A DNA stretch of 64,000 bases from Platerodrilus igneus (Eukaryota > Arthropoda > Insecta > Coleoptera > Lycidae): contig JARFIW010001320.1 of assembly GCA_036346225.1 (NCBI GenBank), forward strand, positions 992,001 to 1,056,000, read 5' to 3'. This document shows positions 35,225 to 46,258 of this stretch, piece after piece. The notes below the pieces were generated by a model. It was not told where the DNA came from. It was given only the letters and a program-made list of their open reading frames with translations, and did no database searches. The first letter of the stretch is position 1. Each line of letters opens with the position of its first letter. The position numbers and the translations under genes were made by a program.

Positions 35225-37564
35225 TCCTACGATTTATTAAAACAATGGAGCAACTACACACCAAAACTAGCTTCCGCCATCAACAAAAAGGTATTTTTAA
35301 TCCAATGTAGGAGAAATCGAATTTTTCCTAATTTTATTCAACATAAGTTTAGTTCGATGTATTACAATTTATCGTACAAAAAAGCTGTTAGAAAGATAGA
35401 TAACTCGATTCTGAGACTTAAATGTGATATACTGAATATGAATATTTCTCAGTCAATTTATGACGCAAAGATTATTATGTTTAACATATCTAAATGTAAA
35501 GAAAGATTATCAAATATTTTGCCATTGCATGTTATACAAGAATTTGCAGACAGACAACAAACACATTTTACTAGAAAATTCAACACAATTAAAGCTAATC
35601 AAATTAAAAAACTTATAATGCTTAAGGACAAACAGAGATTATCCTTTAACGTTCAAGACCATTGGTTAGAAAATAAGACTGATATCGTGCTACCCGAACG
35701 CGTTAAAGATACCCTAGCGCTCGGACCAAAATTTTCTTTTCCTTTTAACAAATCCGATTTTCCGACTCTACACATTTTATCTGATATCGAATATTCCATA
35801 GATAATAGAAAGTTACCACAAGAACAAAAGAACTTACTTAGAACTCGGTGTTGTAACGCAATTACTAACCACCTGAATATTCTAAAAAACAACCATTCCT
35901 TTCATAATGAAAAAAGTACACTAGAATTAAATAAAATGTATCTTGAGACAAAATATTTCTTACGTGCTCATCCTGAAATAATAGTTTGCAATTCAGACAA
36001 GGGCAACAAAACAGTGGTAATGTGGAAAAACGAATACACTGCCAAAATGACCAGAATTCTTTCGGACAATTCAACTTACAAACCTCTTACCAAAAATCCC
36101 GTCTCTGTTATACAAACCAAACTTAACAACTTAATTTCCTCATTAGTGACCAATAATGAAATATCAGATGCCGATGGAAAAAAGTTAAAACTTTACAATG
36201 CCGTTTGTTCCAAAGCCTACGGTTTACCTAAAACACACAAAGAAAATTTACCACTTCGACCAATAATATCCAACTGTGGATCAGCGACTTACAAGTTGGC
36301 AACATATATAAACGGAATTATGTCTAATATAAAAAATAAGTTCACGCATACGATAAAAAATTCGTTTTCCCTGGTTGACCAATTAAAAGATCTGTTTATC
36401 CCAAACGATTACGTATTAGTAAGCTTCGACTTGGAATCTATGTTTACCAATCTTGACAAGACTCTTTTATTGGAGAGCATTAACCTTTTTTGGGATGACA
36501 TTGCACAATATACCAACATTTCCATCAACAGCTTCATCAATATTATAGAGTTCATATATGACAATAGTTGTTTTTCTTTCAACAACATATATTACAAGCA
36601 AATAAAGGGCATGGCTATGGGCAACCCTGCATCTCCCATATTTGCGGAACTAGTGGTACATGTTCTAATTGAATCCATTATTAAGAAACTAGATTTCCCA
36701 ATACCTATTCAACTAGTGTATGTTGACGATTTTCTTTTGTGCTTACCAAAAGATAAGATATATATGACACATACCGCATTCAATTCGTACCACAAAGATT
36801 TAAAATTTACGATTGAAATTGAGTCCAATAAAAAACTGCCATTTTTAGATTTGCTACTCATAAGGCTCGATAACCATATTATTACAGATATATATCAAAA
36901 ACCTACAACTTCTAATAGAATTATAAATTTCAAATCCTACCACAATTTGACTCAAAAATTAGTCACTGTAAAGTCTGTTGTCCAAAAAATACATCGTCTG
37001 TGCAACGCGAAGTTCCTCAAAAAGAACTATTCTTTTTACATGACCGTTTTCAAAAACAACGGATACCCCACCGATTTATTAAACCGATGTTGGAAATCTA
37101 ATCCCCCTGTTTCTATTAACAAGAATAAGACACTTCAATATCACAAACTAGCTTTTGTACCAAAACTGTCCAAAAAATTATCCCACATTTTGAACACGGA
37201 CAATATTACAATTAGCACCTATTATAAAAAAACAGGCCGGACTCTATTTTCGAAAATAAAAGACAAAAGCCAAAAATTTGAAACACCTAACGTCATCTAT
37301 AGCATACCTTGTACAAGCTGCGATGGTCAATACATAGGCCAGACCAAGCAGTTGCTTATTAATAGAATCAGGGGCCACAAATCAGACTGCAAAAATTCAT
37401 CACGTAATAATAAAGACACCATAGCTTTAGTCGCCCATTACAAATCAAAAAAACATGAATTTGACTACGAAAATACCTCTGTTTTAGCCGTAGAAGAAAA
37501 TCTTACACGTCGTTTGTTTAAAGAAATGTTTTTTATATATAAAGAAAAAAATTCAATTAATTAA
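35225..37564 (+). CDS. Penelope-like element polyprotein: reverse transcriptase + GIY-YIG endonuclease
   Basis: One long open frame. The first Met is at 35357 (735 residues), but the frame is open from 35225 and the upstream 44 codons contain FLIQCRRNRIFPNFIQ, like the N-terminal region of this family, so translation may start upstream via a spliced or lost 5' end. RT motifs, numbered from Met 35357: YGLPKTHK with LPLRPIISN at about 287-306, FDLESMFTNL with catalytic Asp at about 357, GMAMGNPASPIFAEL at about 418-432, the YVDD box at 455-458, LPFLDLLL at about 494 and YQKPTTSNR at about 514. A Cys-containing GIY-YIG domain follows at about 644-676 (VIYSIPCTSCDGQYIGQT, NRIRGHKSDC). Such proteins nick DNA and prime reverse transcription in the nucleus. 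All catalytic residues seem intact. The only visible damage is TAA at 37562, where both partial copies have CAA and continue 21 codons. The frame is far better preserved than any other element here, suggesting a recent insertion. Confidence 0.93.
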   Translation, partial: SYDLLKQWSNYTPKLASAINKKVFLIQCRRNRIFPNFIQHKFSSMYYNLSYKKAVRKIDNSILRLKCDILNMNISQSIYDAKIIMFNISKCKERLSNILPLHVIQEFADRQQTHFTRKFNTIKANQIKKLIMLKDKQRLSFNVQDHWLENKTDIVLPERVKDTLALGPKFSFPFNKSDFPTLHILSDIEYSIDNRKLPQEQKNLLRTRCCNAITNHLNILKNNHSFHNEKSTLELNKMYLETKYFLRAHPEIIVCNSDKGNKTVVMWKNEYTAKMTRILSDNSTYKPLTKNPVSVIQTKLNNLISSLVTNNEISDADGKKLKLYNAVCSKAYGLPKTHKENLPLRPIISNCGSATYKLATYINGIMSNIKNKFTHTIKNSFSLVDQLKDLFIPNDYVLVSFDLESMFTNLDKTLLLESINLFWDDIAQYTNISINSFINIIEFIYDNSCFSFNNIYYKQIKGMAMGNPASPIFAELVVHVLIESIIKKLDFPIPIQLVYVDDFLLCLPKDKIYMTHTAFNSYHKDLKFTIEIESNKKLPFLDLLLIRLDNHIITDIYQKPTTSNRIINFKSYHNLTQKLVTVKSVVQKIHRLCNAKFLKKNYSFYMTVFKNNGYPTDLLNRCWKSNPPVSINKNKTLQYHKLAFVPKLSKKLSHILNTDNITISTYYKKTGRTLFSKIKDKSQKFETPNVIYSIPCTSCDGQYIGQTKQLLINRIRGHKSDCKNSSRNNKDTIALVAHYKSKKHEFDYENTSVLAVEENLTRRLFKEMFFIYKEKNSIN

Positions 37565-38025
37565 AAAACGGATACCCAAAATCTGTCTGCAATATACATT
37601 AATATTTTTAACTTAGCATAACCAACCTACCATTAACTTTATAATACTAAATATAACCATAAGTGTATTCTTCGCTAACTAACATTTAGAAAAATTTTAT
37701 ATTATATATCCTTTCTACACTAAACAACAATTTATACTAACTCAACCGGTCGCTTATATCTTTATGTTGATACCAATAACACACCTTTTAATTAGATTGT
37801 ATCGTTTAGGTCTAGTCATTTATTATAAATTATTTAAGTATTAAGGTACGTATTTTTACAAATTTTAATTTATACTTAGTTGTTCTTTTTATAGCTGTGA
37901 TAATGTGAATAAATTTCACGAAACGTTAGCATACAATCCAAGTTTTTAATTTTTATACTTCAGTCCTCAGTAACCGTAATCACTTTTTATAAAAATAAAT
38001 ATGCAGGACATGATATTATTCAATA

Positions 38026-38030
<5 letters not shown>
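37486..38030 (+). repeat. Downstream pLTR / 3' end of the Penelope-like element
   Basis: Contains the last coding part and 3' UTR, ending ggacatgatattattcaata tc just before a (TA)n tract. Direct repeat of 34613-35158. Confidence 0.85.

Positions 38031-38073
<43 letters not shown>
38028..38073. repeat. (TA)n at right end of the Penelope-like insertion
   Basis: About 45 bases of TA between the element end and ataggtttttggagtcattg of the W module. Confidence 0.9.
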
Positions 38074-38075
<2 letters not shown>

Positions 38076-38130
38076 TTTTTGGAGTCATTGATTACAAATT
38101 TAAAGTCGGACTTTTTAAATAAAAAAAAAT
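38073..38130 (+). repeat. W module, right part after the Penelope-like element
   Basis: aggtttttggagtcattgat tacaaatttaaagtc continues the W unit broken at 33524; the same order is uninterrupted at 46695-46760 and 53505-53580. Confidence 0.75.
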
Positions 38131-39297
38131 CAACCTATTTATGCCCAAACTCGCCACATTTCTAGCATGTGGGTACCTTTTTCTTTGTTGGTGTTTATGA
38201 AGTACCTGTAGAACCACTTCTTCCATGCTTATTCTCTAGGGTGCACCTTACTTTGTCACTTCTACGATGCGAAGCTTGCTTTGCCGCTTCAAATTCTAGG
38301 GTTCTCGATCGAGCCCAGCCGTAGTTCTAGTTGAATGTCTTCGTCGTGTATTCCATTAACAAAGGTCTGTATGCCAGCTGTTCTAGGAAGCTATACCGTG
38401 CTGGTGGGCAGGCTAGTCTCACCAAGTGAGCAATATTTGGTCCCGATTCTTCACTTGAGCGTGGTTAACTTGCTACAGATGAGAATCGCCATACCTCATT
38501 TCCGTTCTTGATGTTAAGGCCCGGGAACTTCTTTGATCATGGTCTGGTATGGTATGCAGAATGTTTAAGGCCTTGTAACGCGACAAACAACGCGGTTGCC
38601 TTTTCGCCATCGTTCCAACCGTTAGCTTTCGCGGCAGCTTGGGATAATTTAAAATTTGTTTATCCCGGTGACTTTCTATCAAATGTGGGTGGTTTTACTC
38701 TGAACCTTGATGTTTGTGTGCATTCTTGGACAGCCTTAAATTAGGTGGAGTGTTGTATCACTGGCACTAAGGTCTCTGGTGCTTACACCGTTAGGTAATT
38801 AATCCGCTTTTCCATCCTCAGTGCATCTTTTACTATTTTACGCGAGTTTCCTCACAATATTTTGGAAGATTTCGCTTCTAGTTCATGCGAATCATCTAAA
38901 GACTTGGTTTCTTTTTTTTGTAAATAGTCTGAGAATTTTATTTTCAGGTTTTCTGTGGATTTTGCAGTTTCTTTTAAAAACTTCTATTTTAATTGACTAC
39001 ATTTTTTTGTAATTTTTCTGTAAACGTCGCGTTAAATTTACTGTCAAGCTCGTAGAGTTTTGGTCTTGTCTCTGCGTGTTCTGTAAAATTCGCGTTACTT
39101 CCTTCTAACTTTGTTGTGATCTAGTAAAGTTTTTCTGAAAGGTTTGCGGTAGGTAGTTCTTGTTTCTCCGAATTTTTCTAATTTTTCTTCCAAGCCGGAC
39201 TTGAAGTCCTTTAAAGAAATATAAAATTTCGATATCCATTTCAAGTTTATAACTACGATTTACGGGAATTCAGACGAAACTGTTGAAAGATCTTTAA
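38131..39297 (-). pseudogene. Ty3/gypsy-type gag fragment attached to LTR1 (b)
   Basis: Minus-strand gag of the LTR1 family. Starting after the primer site, the 5' part (39297 to about 38780) matches the coiled-coil-like N-terminus. Next comes the central segment with a VKPPTFDG-equivalent near 38690 and the KALNILHTIPDHDQRSSRALT segment near 38540, then the C-terminal segment with LVRLA and EFEAAKQ-like residues towards 38200. It ends where W begins, so no zinc knuckle, protease or RT follows. Stops and frameshifts throughout. Confidence 0.65.
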
Positions 39298-39315
39298 TCC
39301 TACTTCTGATACCAA
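39298..39315 (-). other. LTR1 primer binding site
   Basis: The reverse complement reads attggtatcagaagtagg, directly next to the LTR end tgtaataaa. It parallels attggtgtcagcagtgag after LTR1 (f). The best match I know is the 3' end of leucine tRNAs (TGGTGTCAGGAGTGGG), with mismatches. Confidence 0.5.
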
Positions 39316-39901
39316 TGTAATAAACCTCTAATTGCAACGACAACAGTTCTTTATTTTCAAACTGGTTATACAAGCATTATTCATCAACTCATAGTACTAT
39401 AAAATTCCTAAAAGCTCACTCAACTATCTATTTGCAGTGCTTCAATCTTTTGAACACTACGATGGTATGTTCTTAATTAACTTAATCACGAAGCACTATA
39501 GTCAATTTATCTTAAAACTTTACTTCTAGTAGACCTAACATTGTTATTTATTATAATCGGAGCTGAATTAAAACTGAACTTGCAACATTTATAGCTGCAA
39601 ATTTATACACATATTAATTGTTCTCGAAAATTTCTAGTATCTACAATAATTATGCAAACTACCTTCTTGAGATTTCCCACTGTACGTCTCAAATATACCT
39701 ATTGCAATCTTAATAACCCGTAAATGTAAAAGCCTTGTACCTGTCAACCGGGTGATCTCGCACCACAGGACCTGTCAATCATTAGATATTTGAAGATGTC
39801 ACGCCACAGGTTGCATACCAATTATCTTTTGTGTATTTAAACGCCCTTTAGTTTGCGATCCTATGTATTAGTCTGGTAAACGCGAGACCGAAGGAGCTTC
39901 A
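39316..39901 (-). mobile_element. LTR1 copy (b), 5' LTR of the minus-strand copy
   Basis: From tgtaataaacctctaa (LTR end) to ggagcttca (decayed LTR start TGTAGCGCC) on the reverse strand; interior order as in LTR1 (f). Primer site and gag follow on its 3' side. Confidence 0.7.
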
Positions 39902-41650
39902 ATAGACACGGTTGTTGACCACCATGTTTACCTTAATCGAAAAGCATCAACTCAACATCAGCTCCGACATTTTATAAAGATTTATTGCGCTATTCATGTC
40001 AAAAGTTTATGAATTATAAATGGAAAAGGTGGGAAGGGAGTGTGAGTAAGAAAAATAGTAACCGAGAAAATATTAGAAAAATTGTTGAAGAAAATTCAAA
40101 TATCCAAAAAGTCAACAAATAAATAAATAAAGGTATATTGTACAGAAAAAATCAAAATCATAAGAATGAAAAAATTTAAACAATTTATCAAAAGGATAAA
40201 AAAATTTAGAAAAACTAAGTGGTTTACCTATTTAAATATGAAAGATAGAATGAGTTTTCAATGTAACATAAAGAGAAAAATAAGTAAAGGCTAACGACAG
40301 CAGACATAATGGGGTATAAAATACTTTATAACACAAGATATATTTAAAAAGTTAGATAAAAAATATTAATTATTGTGGAGGAGTATTATCGGTAAAAGGT
40401 TTTAGGTCTTATATATGACATTTCCCTTGCAGTTTACCAACCAACTGAGATCTTCATTTCCGTACATAAATGGATCGGCAACCCATCTTACTTTGCACAA
40501 AATAAATTTTAAAGGTAATTCAAGAAAAGAATTTAACGTTCAAAGCAAATTTCTTTCGTTTTTGAGTGTAAATGATACATTTTTAGAGTTTAAATTTATT
40601 TTTCCAAAAGAATATATAAGAAAGTCACTTTACAAGTTTTTATTCGAGACTCTGCAAATAAAAGTGATCAAGAGTTAGGTTAATTCGATAAATTGGTAAA
40701 CAAAACATGCCAAGGGAAAATTATTATAAACGTCTATCTAAATAAAAAATGTTGACATTCAAACGGGAAAAACGATTTTAAGCGTTGAAATATTAAAATT
40801 ACCTAAACGGTAAGTACATTTTAATATAAGCAACAAAAGAACTTTTGTTCGTCAAAGCAAATTATAGCCATTTATATAAAAAATTCTAAAATAAATATAG
40901 TGGTGTTTGAAAATAAATCACTAAGTACGAAAATAAACTATTTATAAGTTACATATAAAATACAAAATCTAAAAACGTTATTGGGTATTGAAACACCACT
41001 GTAGTTAATGTAGAATTTTTTGTATATAAATGACTTGGATTTTGGCATAATTTATAAGTTACGTATAAAATACAAAATTTAAAAGCCTTGTTGGGTATAA
41101 CATTTTAAAGTTTTTATTTCAAGTAGATGAAATTCCCATAAATATTCGCAAAATCCGTAATTTTAAATTCTTGACCCTATTAAGACTTAAATATAAATTA
41201 TTATTCCGAAAAACGTGTCTAAATACGAGAAAATTAACAATTTCTATTATTTTAAGATACTGCGCAATAAGTTACGTAAGCTAGTAAGAAAACCACTAGA
41301 AGTCACGAGCAATATATTCTAGAATAACAAAACCTATTGGGGCTTTACAACAAAAACGGTGTTATTTAGATCCGAAATTGAAAGATATTTTCTTGATTGT
41401 AATATAATCGATATTCTGGTTCAGATAGTATTTTTTTACCATTTAACAAAACGAATATATTCTGCCGTGTTTGAAAAAAACACATACATTTTAACAGACA
41501 CAAAAGATACATTATTTACAATTTATAATAGGTTATTGCAGGTAGTTAGTACTATAATCGGTGGATTATGATTATTATCACAATAAAAGAAAAAAGCTAG
41601 CCTTACATTTTATTATTATCCAGCCAATATTACATCACTAAAAACACTCC
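39902..41650 (-). repeat. Module U, inverted
   Basis: Reverse complement of U at 56204-57814. It begins next to LTR1 with ccaccatgtttacc and contains gtgtgagtaagaaaaatagtaaccg (split: about 40040-40070), gagtattatcggtaaaag (40382) and the L2-side sequence to 41650. Plus-strand frames at 40415-40678 and 41359-41571 are not kept in other copies. About 200 bases (40930-41100) contain a local partial duplication around aagttacgtataaaatacaaa. Confidence 0.65.
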
Positions 41651-41663
41651 AAGTTGGGCGCCA
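41651..41663 (-). other. L2 primer binding site, tRNA-Lys type
   Basis: Reverse complement TGGCGCCCAACTT, identical over 11 bases to the tRNA-Lys1,2 primer site TGGCGCCCAACGTGG, two bases from the L2 end (tgctaca on the + strand). Confidence 0.65.
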
Positions 41664-41665
41664 AT

Positions 41666-44496
41666 TGCTACACAGTAATACCCCTTAACGCTTACATAGA
41701 CAAATATTGTGATTTATTCGCGCAATTTTTTCCCAAGATTATAACAGGTTTCTACTCATACCTTAGTTCTTCGACGACCGAGTCGTGACCCGAGGAGATT
41801 TTCGTCACACGAATTGTTCAATTTTAGTAGTGTCCCAAAAGGATAGGTAAAAAAAGGTTAGGACAATGATTAAGTCACTACATTGAAAAACACTCACTAA
41901 ACGGCACTCCGACCAAAACACAGCCGATCTAGTTGAATCCTGTACGCGAATATTTTCGTTCTTCGTGATAAAATTTTACATTTCTTACTCTTTTCACGAT
42001 TATTTGAGTATTCATTAACAATTTCAACCGCCTTTTCAAGTTAAACGATTACTTATTCATCGCCCTGTAGGAGTTTATTAGGATATGCAGTTATAATTTA
42101 AGGTACTACAATTTATTTTATTTTGATCTAGCGTTTAAATGTGGTATTAAATTATCAGAACATTTGCTTTTTGTAATATTACATAAGATATGTACGTGTT
42201 TGCTATAAGGTTGTTTACGAACACAAATTTGGATTTATTAAAATTTTCGCTTTGCTTATCTTTACGCGGCATTATTAATTGAAATGCTAAATTTCTAAAA
42301 CTTAATGCGGAAAGTTAGGCAACTCTACCTACGCGTCGTTTATAAGTCCAAAGTTCTTAAAAGCGCTTGCAACCACCGGTTTTACTTAGTAGACGTTGAA
42401 CGAGTTTTTCCATTGTCGATAGTGGCTAGAACGGAATATTGAATTTGGTTATACGTTTTACCGAAAGTATTTTTGACAAACGCGTTTAAGACAATTAGTT
42501 TTTGGTTGTCTTATAAACAGGTATATATATCCAGGAAAATACTATTCATGTGATGGATTACCTAAAAATAGATGTTTTTGAAGGCAGTATGGATTGAACG
42601 GACTATTATTATGGTACTTGCTTTCCTTTCTCGAAGAAGTAGAATTGCTCTCCGTTATAAAAATAAACACCGTTATTTGATATAGTGTGATTGTTCGTTC
42701 TAAGTTTTCTAAAGTTACAATCCGGGTTATTGTTGTCTGTGATATAAGTAATGCAGCTCACGCCATTCAAAATATTAAAAATGTACTTTAAAGGCACTTC
42801 GTATCGGTTTGTATACATACAAATACAGTATTGTAAACACAATTTTGTACATTTCAGCGTCGTGTTTGATTTTTAACTGTTAGATCACGAAAATCTATAA
42901 AAATTACAGTACTGATATTTTACATTTTTTTTTACGAGCAATCATTTTGGCATATTCTAATATCGGTTTAATTATAGTTAACGCGATTGTGAGCAAACGT
43001 GAATTTCGTTATATTATGTAGATTATCTAATAATATAATCATCACGGACTGTTTAATTTTTATTAATGGTTAGAGACTCGAGAATTTTTCTTCCTTTCAG
43101 CTACAAATATGTTCTTGTACACATCGTCGATTATAGTCTTGAGGCATATGGTGGAGTCTGGGCGACCATATGGTGGAGAAGTTGTTTGTTTTGTTTTGAA
43201 GATGATTATCTTACCAGTGCACGTATGTATTTCCTTCATGTGTATTGATATTTTGGTTTGTCCGAGCCCGTCCACGTAGTTGGTTTCAGGTATTTATTTT
43301 ACGTATAGAATGCACAGAGTAAAAATATTAAATTTTTTGGGATAAAAAATAATTTAGGACGATGCAATTAAATTAGGTAAAATATGTTATTTACATTTGG
43401 TGTCATTGTGTGAGAAATTTTGCATAATAAGGTTCTAATTATAAAGTATAGTTTAGGTACAAAATATGTTTACGTGATTGTTTTCAAGTCAACTGAGATA
43501 AACAAATCTGTGTAGAAAACAGCTGACGAACTTTATTTGCTTGGTTTAAGGTTATGAATATGCTACTGACCGCGTTTTTATTGTTTGGGTATTAATTATA
43601 AAATAAAATAAGCATTGACTGTCCATAAGATTTTCTATATAAAATTTAGAGTTACACTATTGTTTAGGTGTGACATTATTATCTAACAATGTTTTGTAAC
43701 AGCTGATGCGAAATGCATTTCGACTAGTAGATGGTTTTTTCCCTTATATTGCTATTGTTTACTATTACATTATTTTTTTGCTATTTACTTATCAAGGGTT
43801 GCTTTTAAGAAGTGGTAGTGGGCACTAAATAAGTATATATTTTTATTAATTGTTGTTTTATGTGAATATAAAGTATTTAAAAATCGGATTAAACAAGTGG
43901 CTGAAAACAATCCACTATATATTTTCTTTTATTAATTTTGGTTTATGTAAATATTAGGTTTGAGGGGATATGTTGGATAAATATTGTTTTCTTCGCTGGT
44001 TGGTTTCCATTTTTAAAACATGCTTTTAAAGGTGTTGTAAATAAAATTTCCTTTTTGAGCTTTTCGTTTTCTTTTTTTTGTGACCCACTCTACTCTGCGA
44101 CTTTTAGCTAGTACGACATTCTTTGGATTCCTTTTTTGTTGCGGTATTTGGTATGGGCTACGTTCTTTGATTACTCGACTGTTTTTTCTTGTCCGCACGG
44201 AATATCGCAACAAAGCGAAGTTTGTAATTTCCGGCAGAGGTACAATAAAATTCCACATTATTTTCCCGAGCGCTATAAAAAATCCACGACACGGTATCTT
44301 TGCGTATTTATGCATATTAAAACATTTTATTCCTACGATGTAAATACCAACTTATAAACTAAACAGAACTGGATTTAGGAAACAAAGGGAGTTCCTTTAA
44401 TTTTTAGATAAACACGGTAAATTTAATGAGTATAAAAAGTTGGAAACTGGTTATCCAATAATTGTAAAAGTATGTTACGGGTTAAATCACTTAACA
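41666..44496 (-). mobile_element. L2 LTR, inverted, split by a 2.26-kb insertion
   Basis: LTR start (reverse strand TGTTAAGTGATTTAACCCG) ends at 44496; LTR end at 41666. Both parts align with 47856-48362, but 41946-44199 is unrelated sequence. Upstream of the start, the flank to about 44597 is also shared with the flanks of the other L2 copies (cccgcttctctatatgc, 44570-44590). Confidence 0.65.
41946..44199. mobile_element. Unidentified insertion in L2 LTR
   Basis: About 2.25 kb absent from the L2 copies at 47.9 and 55.7 kb. Both junctions carry a version of gaat.c.g.ac (41935-41945 gaatcctgtac; 44200-44211 gaatatcgcaac), which could be a diverged target duplication. No terminal inverted repeats or TG...CA ends fit cleanly. 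The longest tidy frame is minus strand 42609-42842 (77 codons), containing CITYITDNNNPDC and NNGVYFYNGEQFYFF. It has several Cys and Asn-x-Ser/Thr sites, as in a surface glycoprotein piece, but I cannot assign it. The rest is AT-rich. Confidence 0.45.
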
Positions 44497-44597
44497 CGTA
44501 AAACAAGGTCAAGTGATTTATTGAACACAAACGTGAACGTTTGTGTTTGTGAAAATAATTTCAAGATAGTAGCATATAGAGAAGCGGGAAGGAATCC

Positions 44598-45631
44598 GCA
44601 ATAAGACCGGGGCGAGAATCATGGTAACGTTAAAACGAGAAGCGCGAATTGCGATTCCGGGAACGCCCCAAGAACAACAGGACCGATCACCAACAATAGT
44701 AGAGCTCTCTAAGAAGGATATACTGGTTAATCTAAGACTTATTTCAAAACTGGCAATGATGAATGATAGTTTCTACGTGCTTCTTCGGATTTATACAACG
44801 TATGCAGCAATGTTCTCTATCAACTACGAATTTTAGCGGGCACTTTTATGTATTTAATAGCTGAGTTTAGGCGTCCTTAATCCCAAGCTCCATTCAATTC
44901 TAAAACTACTACGACCTATCTTAAATCCCTGAAACTTTTTATTGCTCTCATCATGCTTATTATTGATTGCGATTCTTAACATCCCTTTTTACTGAATTAT
45001 CTGCAACTCGCGTTAAACTTAATCAGGATTAACTTGATAAGCTTCAGAGCGTGAAAAAAATAAAAATCCGCTCGCTTTTATGTAAAATTGATTAGTTTGA
45101 GCTACCGAATTATTTACGGCACTCGATTTTAATAACGCTTGAAATGTTTTACATGGTCACGTAAATCCTAAATTGGACATATTTTCCAGTTATAATTGTA
45201 ATGAGTATGTAACTGAAACAATTCATTGAAAAGTCAATATAGCTGACGTTTGGAAAGGTTGTGAGTGAGAGAGTGAGTTGGAGAAAAAGCACCCTATATG
45301 GGTGCAGAAATTATCGGATTACAAAAATAGAAACTCCAAAAGTTTATGAATTATTAAATAGAATTGGAAACGGTTAGTTTGTAGAATTGAATTGAAGGAC
45401 GTTACTTAGGCCATTGTATTGGTGTCGCTTTGTATAAAGATATTAAAGTCTTTTATAAAATAAAACAGCCAAACAAGGAATTTAGATGTGCGTTTTAAAC
45501 GACAAGTGTAACAATTCATGACACATCAAGTGGCTACTTGCGGAGAAGGGAACTTCCTATTATTTATTGGAATTCTAAGAAACTTTTTAGATTTGGAGTA
45601 TAACTCTACTTCGTAAACTAATTAAATATAT
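44598..45631 (+). pseudogene. LTR1 short-element interior (gag end + V)
   Basis: Begins within the truncated gag (attccgggaacgccccaag at 44655, like cagggacttcccgataac at 58810), then module V: ttagcgggcacttttatg (44834), ttcagagcgtgaaaaaaat (45043) and gaaaagtcaatatagctgac (45228), up to LTR1 (c). Parallel copies: 51444-52604 and 58500-59879. No functional frame. Confidence 0.6.
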
Positions 45632-46258
45632 TGTAGCGCCTATCGGTCTGTTTGTGACCAGAATAATGACATTAAAACGCAAATGTAGGGTTTGAACACA
45701 AAAGATGGTTGTCAGGTCCTACGGTGCGAGATCTCTTGATTGACAGGTACAAGAATATGCATTAAAAGATTACAATAAGAAATTTCGAGAACGTTATATC
45801 CGTAATTTCTGGAATGTTTATGAAATAACTAGTTTAATAAGTATAAATAGTCGTCAATGGGTTTCGAAGTTGAGTTCTATTTGAAACTTTAATATGAGTT
45901 TTAATTGCAGCTTTGATTATAATACTAGTTCTGATTACGCGTTTATTACGGTATGTTCTAGTTGAAAGCTTTGAAAGAAGTTATATAAATTTCTGTGTAC
46001 CATCGATATAAATTATTGTTGGTATGAATTATTATAGTGATCATAAAAATTAACTTAAATTAATCGCAGTGCTTCAATGGTAATTTGGAAGATAGCATCG
46101 TAGTTTAAGAAAAAAATAGTTGTACTATTAGCGATTAATTCAGAAAATGAATAAAGCGTTAGAAGAGCCTTTAATGTAACTACGAGTTGTTGAAATTGCT
46201 TGTATAATTGGTTTGAAAATAAAGAACTGTTGCTTTTGCAAATAGAGCTTTTGTTACA
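45632..46258 (+). mobile_element. LTR1 copy (c)
   Basis: TGTAGCGCCTATCGGTCTG to ttttgttaca. 3' LTR position (follows V). Start of the repeating unit of about 7 kb. Confidence 0.75.

Noticed and set aside
40415..41571. Two plus-strand frames in module U (40415-40678, 41359-41571)
   Set aside because: The matching stretches of the U copies at 48.4-50.9 and 56.2-57.8 kb do not keep these frames open.
44013..44315. 100-codon basic minus-strand frame
   Set aside because: It crosses the junction between L2 LTR and the 2.25-kb insertion, so it cannot be an ancestral gene.
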